Shown here piece after piece: positions 35,867 through 43,273 of a DNA stretch of 64,000 nt (position 1 is the stretch's first letter; each line of letters opens with the position of its first letter). The notes beneath the pieces were generated by a model. That model saw nothing but the letters and a program-made list of their open reading frames with translations, had not been told where the DNA came from and ran no database searches. The stretch is from Prado023 sp963774745. Its GTDB lineage: Bacteria > Actinomycetota > Actinomycetes > S36-B12 > CAIYMF01. The position numbers and the translations under genes were made by a program. The DNA lies in the NCBI GenBank assembly GCA_963774745.1, contig CAVZGE010000003.1, positions 775,222 through 839,221 on the forward strand, read 5' to 3'.

Positions 35867-35886
35867 GCCGGGGCCCCTGGCCCGGC
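35867..35886. terminator. Short hairpin between convergent radical SAM genes
   Basis: GCCGGG pairs with CCCGGC around an 8-base loop, immediately after the stop of the HemW-like gene. It is short and lacks a T-tract. Confidence 0.35.
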
Positions 35887-35911
35887 TGCGGCCGTCCGGC
35901 AGCGCGGCGGG

Positions 35912-36823
35912 CTACAGCAGCCGCCCGTAGGTCCGCACCGCGTCGAGGACCACCCGGGGATCACCGGCGAACAGCTGCGACAGCTCCCCGGCGAACAGGA
36001 ACCCGCACTGCTGGCACAGGCCCTCGACCTCGATGCAGCGGCCGCACGTCCACTGCTGGGAGTCCTCGACGATCACGCACTGGTGGCAGGGCACAGGTGC
36101 GGTGCGCTCGGCGATCCGCGGCAGGGCGCTGGCGAGGTTGAGCACCGGGTAGCCCGCCCGGATCAGCCGCGCGATCCGGTCGCAGGCGTCCCGACGCTGC
36201 GCCGTCGTCAGGGTCAGGTGCTCGGTGCCCGGGTAGGGCGTGTGCAGGTTGTACGACACCGCCCGGACGTGCGGCAGGTCGCGCGCCAGCCCGGCGACGT
36301 GCTCGATGTCGTCGAGGTTGATCCGGTTGATCGCCATGTAGAGGCACAGGTTGTTCGCCGGTGCGGCCTCGATGGACCCCATGATCCGGTCGAACGTCGG
36401 GCCGCGGATCTGGTCGTGGTGCGCGCGGGTGCCGTCGACGCTGACCAGGATCACGTCGGCCTCGGGGAGGTCCAGCCCCCGGGTGCCGTTGGTCACCACG
36501 TTCACCGACACGAATCCCAGCGCCCGGGCCTCGAGGACCACGTCGCGCAGGCCGCGGGGGCCGTCGTGCCAGAGGAACGGTTCCCCGCCGTAGAGGAACA
36601 GGACGCGCACGCCCTGCCCGCGAAGCAGGTGCATGTCGGCGCAGATGCGCGGCCACGGGTAGTCGATCCCGCGGATGTTGCCGACCGCGCAGTGCTGGCA
36701 GTGCAGGTTGCAGCGGTCGGTGAGGATGATCGAGCCGATGATCGGGTCGGTGCGGTGCCGCACGACGGAGGTCAGGGCGAACCATCCCAGCTCGGCCCGC
36801 ACCCGCGTCGGCAGCCCGGACAT
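35912..36823 (-). CDS. Radical SAM protein with C-terminal cysteine cluster
   Basis: A 303-residue radical SAM enzyme. The cluster motif is TDRCNLHCQHC at about 35-45 (CxxxCxxC), and LYGGEPFLW near 80 is the GGE motif. The C-terminal 80 residues carry eight cysteines: CHQC, CGRC, and C..CC-type spacing in EGLCQQCGFLF. These probably bind an auxiliary iron-sulfur cluster, as in SPASM/Twitch proteins. Such enzymes modify peptides, cofactors or lipids (MoaA, HpnH and PqqE relatives). The start codon touches the stop of the upstream small membrane gene, so the two form an operon. No precursor peptide gene was seen, and the substrate is unknown. Confidence 0.85.
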   Translation of the reverse strand: MSGLPTRVRAELGWFALTSVVRHRTDPIIGSIILTDRCNLHCQHCAVGNIRGIDYPWPRICADMHLLRGQGVRVLFLYGGEPFLWHDGPRGLRDVVLEARALGFVSVNVVTNGTRGLDLPEADVILVSVDGTRAHHDQIRGPTFDRIMGSIEAAPANNLCLYMAINRINLDDIEHVAGLARDLPHVRAVSYNLHTPYPGTEHLTLTTAQRRDACDRIARLIRAGYPVLNLASALPRIAERTAPVPCHQCVIVEDSQQWTCGRCIEVEGLCQQCGFLFAGELSQLFAGDPRVVLDAVRTYGRLL

Positions 36824-37110
36824 CAGGACAGCCGATCCGACGGGCTCCCCGCGGCCAGGTCCGCGAGCATCGTCAGGAAGGTCTCCCGGTCGACCTCACC
36901 GCGGGCGTAGCGGGCGCGCAGGGCCTCGACAGCCGGGTCGCCGGGGGCTGGTCGCACGGTGTCACGCGGCCAGCGGGCGTCCATCTCCCGCTTGGCGACC
37001 GCCACCACGACCGCCCAGAACGCGAGGTACGCGACCATGGACACGATCCCCTCGGGGCGTGCCGCACGGTCGGCCAGCAGCCGGCCGCTGGGTCCGTAGA
37101 ACGGATGCAT
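36823..37110 (-). CDS. Small membrane protein with C-terminal SHOCT-like domain (95 aa)
   Basis: A 95-residue protein. A hydrophobic helix at about 24-40 (IVSMVAYLAFWAVVVAVA) is followed by a charged linker and a C-terminal segment ALRARYARGEVDRETFLTML. This is the short C-terminal (SHOCT) oligomerisation motif common in small bacterial membrane proteins. Its stop overlaps the start of the radical SAM gene, implying coupled translation. The function of SHOCT proteins is generally unknown; association with the downstream enzyme is inferred from the overlap. Confidence 0.72.
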   Translation of the reverse strand: MHPFYGPSGRLLADRAARPEGIVSMVAYLAFWAVVVAVAKREMDARWPRDTVRPAPGDPAVEALRARYARGEVDRETFLTMLADLAAGSPSDRLS

Positions 37111-37193
37111 CCGCGATCACCACCCCAACCTCTGGGCTGATTCCACGCTAGATCCACGGCACGCCGTCACGACAGGGCCCTACGGCCCGCCGG

Positions 37194-38414
37194 TCAGGTC
37201 GCGGGAGTGCGCTCCTGCACGACCCAGTTCTCTCCGTAGCCGTCGCGCAGCAGGTCGAGGAAGGGCGTGGGCTCGAAGGACTCGGGGCCCAGGACCCCGG
37301 CCCCGGTCCACGCGCCGGACGCGAGCAGCTCCAGGGCGACCACCGGGTTCATCGCGGTCTGCCACACGACGGCCTGGGCGCCGTACTCGGCCATCGTCCA
37401 CTCGTTGTCCGCCACGTGGTAGATGTACACCTCGCGTGGGGCGCCGTCCCTGCCCGTGCCGGTGACCCAGACGCCCGCGCAGGTCTTGCCGGTCATCCTG
37501 TCGCCGAGGGTCAGCGGGTCGGGCAGGCAGGCAGCCACCACGTCGCGGGGGGACACCTGCTGCCCGCGCACGGTCACCGGCTCGGTGCGGTCCAGGCCGA
37601 GCTTGTGCAGGGTCCGCAGCACCTCGATGAACTCGTCGCCGAGCCCGAACTTGAACGTCACGCGCTTGGCGTCCAGGACCCGCGGCATGAGCACGACCTC
37701 CTCGTGCTCGACGTTGACGCACTCCACCGGCCCGATCCCCTCGGGGAACTCGAACACCTCGGGCTCGCTGAACGGCTCCGTGGTGAAGAAGCCACGCTCC
37801 CTCTCCCAGATGAGCGGCGGGTTGAGGCACTCCTCGATGGTCGTCCAGATGGAGAACGACGGGGCGAAGTCGTAGCCGTGGACGACGAGGTTGGAGGCGT
37901 CGCGAACGCCGAGCTCGTCGATCTCGGTGAACAGCTCGTCGGCGGCGTACCGCGCGAACACGTCGGCCAGTCCGGGCTCGACGCCCATGCCCACGAGCGC
38001 CAGCTGGCCGTTGGCCGCCCAGCTGTCATGCTCGGCGAACTGCTCGTCGCCGAGCATCACCCCGGGCCTGGTGAAGGGCTCGTCGGCGTGCCGGTGGGAC
38101 AGGCTCATGGCCGTGTCCATGTAGTGCGCCCCCGCGGCGAAGGCACCGTGGAAGATCGGCAGCACGTAGCGCGGGTCGACGGCGTTGAGGACATGGGTGA
38201 TCCGATGCGCTCGGCAGAGCTCGGTGACCGCGTCCGCGTCACTGGCGTCGATCCGGGCTGCGGTGAACCGAGGGTCGTCGATACGGGCAACGAGCGCCTC
38301 GGCCCGGTCCAGGTCGTAGTCGGCCACGAGCCAGGACTCGAAGAAGTCACGGCGGGCAGCGATCAGTGCTGCGGAGGATCCGACGCCTCCGGCGCCGACG
38401 ACGAGGACTCGCAT
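37194..38414 (-). CDS. Saccharopine dehydrogenase-like NAD(P)-binding protein
   Basis: A 406-residue protein with an N-terminal Rossmann fold (MRVLVVGAGGVGSSAALIAAR). The typical LYS9/LYS1-like core follows: THVLNAVDPRYVLPIFHGA, GAHYMDTAMSLSH, GMGVEPGLADVFARYAADEL. This superfamily includes saccharopine reductase, homospermidine synthase-like and carboxynorspermidine synthase enzymes. With polyamine genes in the same window a polyamine or lysine role is possible but unproven. GAAGGAG precedes the ATG. It is divergent from a MarR regulator, and the three palindromes in the shared 102-base gap are placed to control both. Confidence 0.85.
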   Translation of the reverse strand: MRVLVVGAGGVGSSAALIAARRDFFESWLVADYDLDRAEALVARIDDPRFTAARIDASDADAVTELCRAHRITHVLNAVDPRYVLPIFHGAFAAGAHYMDTAMSLSHRHADEPFTRPGVMLGDEQFAEHDSWAANGQLALVGMGVEPGLADVFARYAADELFTEIDELGVRDASNLVVHGYDFAPSFSIWTTIEECLNPPLIWERERGFFTTEPFSEPEVFEFPEGIGPVECVNVEHEEVVLMPRVLDAKRVTFKFGLGDEFIEVLRTLHKLGLDRTEPVTVRGQQVSPRDVVAACLPDPLTLGDRMTGKTCAGVWVTGTGRDGAPREVYIYHVADNEWTMAEYGAQAVVWQTAMNPVVALELLASGAWTGAGVLGPESFEPTPFLDLLRDGYGENWVVQERTPAT

Positions 38415-38462
38415 GCTGCACTCCTTCGGATGGCTGCCACCGGGGGTCGAGGGCTGCTGGTA

Positions 38463-38476
38463 TCTCGATGTCGAGA
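38463..38476. promoter_or_regulatory. Perfect 14-base palindrome in the divergent promoter
   Basis: TCTCGATGTCGAGA is a perfect inverted repeat with 6-base arms around TG. It lies between the dehydrogenase start and the MarR operator pair, a likely protein-binding site for control of the leftward gene. Confidence 0.55.
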
Positions 38477-38483
38477 CTATCCA

Positions 38484-38516
38484 GTAAGGAACTTACCTAT
38501 CTGGTAAGGTACTTAT
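38484..38516. promoter_or_regulatory. Tandem palindromic operator of the MarR gene
   Basis: Two inverted repeats, GTAAG-GAA-CTTAC and GTAAG-GTA-CTTAT, start 20 bases apart (38484 and 38504), about two helical turns. The second ends at the base before the MarR ATG, so bound repressor would cover the core promoter and start. This is the expected layout for autorepression by two dimers on the same DNA face. Confidence 0.75.
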
Positions 38517-39074
38517 ATGTCCGATTCCACGGACCGTGCATTCGCGGTCAACATCCTGGGCACATTGGCACAGACGATCGTCGATCGCCAGTCGATCGGC
38601 ATGCAGGCCGTCGCCGGGTTCGGGGGCCACGCACCCGCCGCGCTGATCACGCTGCGCTTCTACCCCGAGCGGCCCATCTCGTTCCTGGCCCACAAGCTGC
38701 GCATCAGCCACCCGGGCGCGGTGCAGCTGGTGGACCGGCTCGCCGCGGCGGGCCTGGTCGAGCGCGAGATGGCCGTGGACGGGCGGTCCCGGCACCTGGT
38801 CCTGACCGAGCAGGGCGAATCGATCGCCGCCGCGGTGCTGGCCCAACGCCGGCGGGTGCTCGAGCAGGCGCTGTCCGCCCTCGACGAATCGGCCTGCCAC
38901 GCACTGTCGGCCACGCTGGCAACGATGCTCGAGACGCTCACCGACGACCTGCTCACCTCGGAGTTCATGTGCCGGATGTGCGACGAGCTGGCCTGCCCGG
39001 ACGATCGCTGCCCGGTGGAGCGCGCTGAGCCCGCCCCCACCGACCGGCGGGGCACCGGGTACGGCGTGCGCTGA
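38517..39074 (+). CDS. MarR-family transcriptional regulator with a cysteine-rich C-terminus
   Basis: A 185-residue winged-helix regulator. The recognition region is ISFLAHKLRISHPGAVQLVDRL near 61-82 and the wing is MAVDGRSRHLVLTEQG near 90. The C-terminal tail carries four cysteines in CRMCDELACPDDRCPVE (about 152-168). Ordinary MarR proteins lack this; it could bind zinc or sense oxidants or electrophiles. The ATG directly follows the second operator palindrome with almost no leader, so the mRNA is probably leaderless. It is divergent from the saccharopine-dehydrogenase-like gene and probably controls it and itself. The inducer is unknown. Confidence 0.85.
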   Translation: MSDSTDRAFAVNILGTLAQTIVDRQSIGMQAVAGFGGHAPAALITLRFYPERPISFLAHKLRISHPGAVQLVDRLAAAGLVEREMAVDGRSRHLVLTEQGESIAAAVLAQRRRVLEQALSALDESACHALSATLATMLETLTDDLLTSEFMCRMCDELACPDDRCPVERAEPAPTDRRGTGYGVR

Positions 39075-39146
39075 GGCGGCACCAGCCCGAGCTCGCCACG
39101 CCCGTCACGGTGCATGGGAGCCCCCCCGCTGGCTACCGTGCAGAAC

Positions 39147-39818
39147 GTGCCCACCACCCAGGCCGCCCCGGCCACCATGAGGAGCCAGCGCGCGGCCTGG
39201 CTGGTCGTCGGAATCCTCTGGGGCGGCTACCTGCTGGTTCGAATGGTCGATGCGGCCGAGCCGATCCAGCACGTCGCCAAGTGGTTGCTCATGCCGGTCC
39301 TGCTCATGTGGGTGGTGGTTGCCCTCGGCTCGGCAGCTCCTCGCTGGCTCGTCGCCGGGCTGGTGTTCGCGACGGTCGGCGACATCGCGATCCTCTACGT
39401 GTTCGAGCTCGGCATCCTCGGCTTCCTGGTGATGCAGGTCTGCTACACCGTGGGCTTCCTGGGGCTCGGCGCGTGGGGCGGCCTGAGGCGCCGACGGTCG
39501 CCGGCCTTCGTCTACGCCGCCATCTGGCTGGCCGTGAACATCGGACTGGGACCCCAGTTCGGGGATCTCCGGATCCCGGTCCTCGTCTACAGCCTGGCCA
39601 TCTGCACCATGGCCGCCCTTGCCACGGGAGTGAGCACCCGAGTCGGCATCGGCGCAGCCCTCTTCCTCGTCTCGGACCTGTTCCTGGCGTTCGGCGAGAC
39701 GGGCATCGACTTCGCTGGACGCTCGGCGATCGTCATGCCGACCTACCTCGCCGGCCAGTACCTGATCGCGACCGGATGGGCCCGCCGGGTCGACCCGGAC
39801 GTGCTCGTCCCGGTGTAG
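39147..39818 (+). CDS. YhhN/TMEM86-family membrane protein (lysoplasmalogenase-like)
   Basis: About 223 residues with seven or eight predicted helices. Family-like segments are VAKWLLMPVLLMWVV, GDIAILYVF, AALFLVSDLFLAFGE (the SD.hxA motif) and YLAGQYLIA. Human TMEM86B hydrolyses lysoplasmalogen vinyl ethers; the bacterial YhhN function is mostly unknown. The start is uncertain. I chose the GTG seven bases after a TACCGT -10-like element, which would make the mRNA leaderless; ATGs at 39114 and 39177 are alternatives. It stands alone before the degraded region. Confidence 0.78.
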   Translation: MPTTQAAPATMRSQRAAWLVVGILWGGYLLVRMVDAAEPIQHVAKWLLMPVLLMWVVVALGSAAPRWLVAGLVFATVGDIAILYVFELGILGFLVMQVCYTVGFLGLGAWGGLRRRRSPAFVYAAIWLAVNIGLGPQFGDLRIPVLVYSLAICTMAALATGVSTRVGIGAALFLVSDLFLAFGETGIDFAGRSAIVMPTYLAGQYLIATGWARRVDPDVLVPV

Positions 39819-40088
39819 TCCGAGCCCGAACCGACCCGCCTCGCCTCATCGGCGATCGCCCACTGCGTGGGCCGAACGCGCGGCATGGAGCCGTTACCGG
39901 ATCCCACCGGCGCCTGGCCAGCGATCGACGCCGTGTCCACCCGACTGGGCCCTAGGAGTTGTTGCCGGGGTTCAGTTGGGTCCCCTTCGGATCCGAAGAA
40001 CTCAGTGGCCTGTCCCTGAGGAATGAGGATCGTCGTGTCGACATCGCGGGCAACCACGGCACCTCCCTGGATGGGGTTCGCGCTCTGA
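39819..40088. other. Gap before the gene-fragment region; no gene assigned
   Basis: About 270 bases without a supported gene. On the minus strand, about 39955-40090 reads protein-like (VARDVDTTILIPQGQATEF) without a family match and with weak GC bias at third positions. I cannot tell a gene scrap from chance. Confidence 0.4.
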
Positions 40089-40495
40089 GCAGCGCTGATC
40101 CTGATGGCCAGCCTCCTGGCATCGGCGGCTCCCGCGAGCGCGAAGAGGGCGCCGAAGTACCCCACGGCCATCGCCGCCACGGGGCTCGACTCCTCCGTGG
40201 CCCTCACCTGGAGGGCACCGAGGCGCGGCGGAGCGGCCACGATGAGCGGCTACCAGATCCGCTTGTCGGCGGACGGCGGGCGTACGTGGTCCAGACCAGC
40301 GCCGACTGTGTCGTCGAGGGCAACGAGGGCCACGGTGCATGGACTGGCCAACGGAGCCCGCCGCACCGTTCACCGCAGCCGGCAAGCCCGTCCTGCACGT
40401 CGAGTACTCCGGCGCGCTGAGCTCGTTCTGCCCCACCACCAAGGCGCTGGGCTTCTCCAGCCTCAAGAAGCTCGACCTCGACGCGTGGCCCGCTG
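40089..40495 (+). pseudogene. Remnant of a secreted Fn3-GH114 gene (copy 1, middle deleted)
   Basis: The first part (to about 40335) encodes the end of a signal peptide (MASLLASAAPASAK) and most of a fibronectin type III domain (AIAATGLDSSVALTWRAP, SGYQIRLSADGG). In another frame it passes straight into the C-terminus of a GH114 domain (PFTAAGKPVLHVEYSG, FCPTTKALGFSS, KKLDLDAW). Both parts closely match the intact gene at 46695-47930, where about 240 residues lie between them. Those include the catalytic Asp and Glu motifs, so this copy cannot be active. The junction reads LANG then TEPAAPFTAAG. A genuine internal deletion or a misjoined contig are both possible. Confidence 0.75.
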
Positions 40496-40504
40496 CGCGG
40501 GACG

Positions 40505-41210
40505 GTGGAGGTATGGCAGATATCGGGCGCACGGCCATCGCATCGGTGGCCATGGATCCTGCTCGTGATCGGGGCCCTCCTGGTCTCGAGTGAGGTCACG
40601 ATGGCGGCTGCCGGCACGATCTGGACGCCGAAGCCGGGCGTCTCCTGGCAGTGGCAGCTGTCGGGCAAGGTGGACACCTCGGTCCGGGCGAAGGTGTTCG
40701 ACATCGACGGGGAGGACTCACCCCGCGCCCTTGTGAAAGAGCTCCGCGCCAAGGGGGCGAGGGTCATCTGCTACATCAGCGCGGGTTCCTGGGAGGAGTG
40801 GCGCAGCGACGCCGACGCCTTCCCGGCTTCGGTCAAGGGCCGCAACCTCGACGGATGGCCCGGCGAGAAGGGGCTTCTACATCGTGGTGGCTGAGTACTT
40901 CTCGAGCCTCGTGTACGCGGATGCGCTGAAGGCCAACCCCTACAACGCCGGACGGATTCTGGAAGGCTACACCAACCGCACTGGGTTCAGACTCACCGCC
41001 GCGCACCAGCTGGCCTACAACAAGGCCATCGCGAAGCTCGCCCATGGCCACGGGATGGCCGTGGGACTGAAGAACGACCCCGATCAGGTCCGCTCGCTGG
41101 TGCGCCACTTCGACTTTGCGGACGTCGAGGGCGTACCTACGAGGGTGCGCAGGCGACGTTCATCAAGGCGGGATGGCCGTCTTCCACGCCGAGCACCGCG
41201 ACGAGACGAG
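40505..41210 (+). pseudogene. Broken GH114 gene (copy 2) with foreign insert and lost catalytic Glu region
   Basis: The frame begins with a membrane anchor or signal segment (WPWILLVIGALLVSSEV) and a good GH114 N-half: WQWQLSGKVDTS, VFDIDGEDSPRAL, VICYISAGSWEEWRSD. At about 40868 it changes frame and reads FYIVVAEYFSSLVYADAL...GRILE, which has no counterpart in the intact gene. It then returns to GH114 (GYTNRTGFRLTAAHQLAYNK, GLKNDPDQV). The replaced stretch should contain the VEPDNVDGY catalytic motif. Around 41115-41200 it drifts through further frames (TYEGAQATFIKAG, AVFHAEHRDE) before joining an alpha/beta hydrolase fragment. No Fn3 domain is present. Confidence 0.7.
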
Positions 41211-41630
41211 GTTCGACGCGGTCGTGATGGGCCTGGTGTTCGATGACGGGTCGGTCGTGGTGGTCGGACCCGCGTCCGGGACCAGCCCCGACGGGATCCG
41301 GACCCGCCCGATCGTCGACGTGGTCGGCGAGATGCCCGCCGAGGGCGCGGTGTACCGGTTCACCAAGGAGATCTGGCTCACGCCCGAGCAGGCCGGCCTG
41401 ACCGCCGAGGAGGTCACGATCACGACCCCCCAGGGGGACTTCCCCGCCACGGAGGTGACGGTACCGGGATCGGACAAGTGGGCGGTCCTGACGCACGGCC
41501 GCAGCGGGGATCGCCACGACATGCTGCGGATGGCCCGCCCCCTGCACGCGGCCGGCTACAACCTGCTGCTCACGACCTACGCCGGGGACGGCGCGGGCAG
41601 CGGCGAAGATATCGGGCCAGCCTCCTCCTG
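41211..41630 (+). pseudogene. N-terminal part of an alpha/beta hydrolase gene
   Basis: An open stretch reads DAVVMGLVFDDGSVVVVGP, then EEVTITTPQGDFPATEV and the hydrolase oxyanion-region motif WAVLTHGRSGDRHDMLRMA, AAGYNLLLTTY. After this, where the family expects a TYRND...EDG loop, the sequence breaks at about 41600-41640 and minus-strand glycosyltransferase DNA follows. The matching continuation lies about 400 bases further on. No start codon of its own is visible because the GH114 copy runs into it. Confidence 0.65.
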
Positions 41631-41639
41631 CGCGTCGGC

Positions 41640-42004
41640 GACGGTGTATCCCGACATCTCGGCAGCGCGGCTGCCTCGAGGGAATCGCCCGTGCGGCTGC
41701 TGAACCCGGCGAGGAACTCCCCGAGCGTCGACCGCTCCCGCTGGCTGATCATCCGCCGGCCTTCGTCCGGAACAGCGAGTAGGCCCAGTCCGGGTCACGC
41801 GGGGATGGAAGGTAGGCATCGACGCGGGACGCGACGTCACATAGTCGCCGTCACGCGCCCGACCCAGGTCTGCGGAACTCGCCTCGGGCGTCCCCAGCAG
41901 CTCGTGGTACGTGCTCCGGAACCTGTCGATCATGCGCTCCAGACTGAACTGCTCCTCAACACGGCGCCGTCCGAGCTCGACGAGGCGTCGCCGCTCGAGT
42001 TCGT
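41640..42004 (-). pseudogene. C-terminal part of a GT4 glycosyltransferase plus the first codons of the next gene
   Basis: Read leftwards: LVELGRRRVEEQFSLERMID and RFRSTYHELLG are a typical GT4 C-terminal helix. After a frame change near 41845 comes VASRVDAYLPSPRDPDWAYS, with a stop at 41749. An ATGA overlap starts another ORF, MISQRERSTLGEFLAGFS, which is lost after about 35 codons near 41640. The orientation and order agree with the N-terminal fragment at 42320-42982, but about 250 residues of the glycosyltransferase are missing between them and hydrolase sequence lies there instead. Confidence 0.65.
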
Positions 42005-42319
42005 CGCGGAGCAGAACGTGGACCGGCCGGCTGAGGACGGGATCTGGCACTTCGGCGCCACGGAGTGGGACGAGATCGAGGCCGCGGTCCAGCACGCGAT
42101 CGACCGGGGCGCGCAGACGCTCGTCATGGGCGGGCTGAGCCTGGGTGGCGCGGTGACCGACGGGTTCCTCGCCCACAGCGAGCTGGCCGACCAGGTCGAC
42201 GGGATCATCCTCGACGCCCCTGCCAGCAGCCTGGAGGACATTATCGACGAGGGTGCCGAGTCCCGGACGCTGCCGGGCGGGCTGCCGGTCCCCGAGTCCC
42301 TCGAGGAATCGGCCCGAGC
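42005..42319 (+). pseudogene. Second part of the split alpha/beta hydrolase
   Basis: The plus strand resumes the hydrolase: VDRPAEDGIWHFGATEWDEI, AVQHAIDRGAQTLVMGGLS with the nucleophile elbow GLSLGGAV (G-x-S-x-G), and VDGIILDAPASSLEDII. It ends abruptly near 42315 where glycosyltransferase sequence begins on the other strand. The two hydrolase parts would join with only a few residues lost, so the segment between them behaves like an insertion. Confidence 0.7.
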
Positions 42320-42982
42320 TGATCGCTGCAGGAAGGACCACTGCGTCGAGCGCATGGCCATCAAGCGCTCGCGGAAGTACACGCCGTGCTCACTGAGGAT
42401 GATCGGCACACCGTGGGCATAGGAGGGCAGGGCTGCCAGCAGCGACGACCCGCTCGACGTGACGTGGATGAGGTCGGCGTTCACCGGCGGGAAGGAGCAC
42501 GGCATGATCATGCGCGCGACGTAGGCCATGCTGCTTGCGGCATCCCTGCCCGACGAGGGCTCCAGGCCGTCCCGCATCCGGATCTCGTTGAGCTGGCCCA
42601 GCGAGCGCCGGTCGTTCAGGAGCCACCAGAGCCGTTCGGAGATCTCCGGGCGCGTCAGCACCGTCCACGCGTCCAGCGTCACGCGGGCCGTTCGTCCACC
42701 TCGGCCGTAGGCATGCCCGCAGATGACCTCCCACGCGTCCTCGAAGGCTGCTCGGTGCCGGCGCCGGATCGCCTTGCGCGACGGGATCGGACCCCACATG
42801 TCAGCCGCGAAGACGGCGCCCACATTGTGCGGCAGGTCGTAGACGGCCGAGGCGCGCCCCGCTGTGAGGACGGTGACTGAGAACTCGACCTCAGGAAGGC
42901 CGCGGATGAGCTGATCGGACCAGGTGCTCACACCACCGCGTGTCACGGGGTAGGTACTCTCCCCCACCAGACGGACGTGCAT
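42320..42982 (-). pseudogene. N-terminal part of a PelF-like GT4 glycosyltransferase
   Basis: The start MHVRLVGESTYPVTRGGVST is the hallmark N-terminus of PelF-type glycosyltransferases (DUF3492 region), the cytoplasmic enzymes that polymerise Pel or Pel-like exopolysaccharide from UDP-hexosamines. About 220 residues follow, including VNADLIHVTSSGSSLLAALP and PIILSEHGVYFRERLMAMRS. The frame then runs into reversed hydrolase DNA at about 42320. Intact PelF proteins are about 480-510 residues. The gene reads divergently from the putative deacetylase gene across a 290-base AT-richer gap. Confidence 0.72.
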
Positions 42983-43273
42983 CGCATTCCTCCGTCCTGG
43001 TAGGGATTAGGCAGTAGTTACCCACTTCCGTCCTGCCGGCGATTCGGACATTACTCGGACGCGAATTCGACTGTCTAGCCCTTTTTCAATGATCCAGCCC
43101 ACATTATGGTGGACAAGTGCGGGGGACAGTTGTGATGAATGTGATGAGACCCCTAGCGATCCTGACGATTGCCGTACTACGTTCGCAACGTGAGCACGCG
43201 ATATGGCGTGTGGAGCATGTTAGTCCATGTTGTTCAAATGCCGTTCTGTCCGATTTGGTAGGGGTGGGGCATA
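42983..43273. promoter_or_regulatory. AT-richer divergent intergenic region
   Basis: Nearly 290 bases between the PelF-like fragment and the deacetylase gene are clearly less GC-rich than the rest of the window and include a TTTTTC run. It should contain both promoters. A GGTAGGGGTGGGG ribosome-site-like stretch precedes the deacetylase ATG. I could not assign a -10/-35 pair or a riboswitch with confidence. Confidence 0.45.

Noticed and set aside
39955..40090. Minus-strand coding fragment reading VARDVDTTILIPQGQATEF
   Set aside because: It has protein-like text but no start, no family match and only moderate third-position GC bias; it is too weak to call.
40089..42982. Insertion sequence or transposon explaining the fragmented region
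   Set aside because: No transposase motif, terminal inverted repeats or target-site duplication was found at the junctions.
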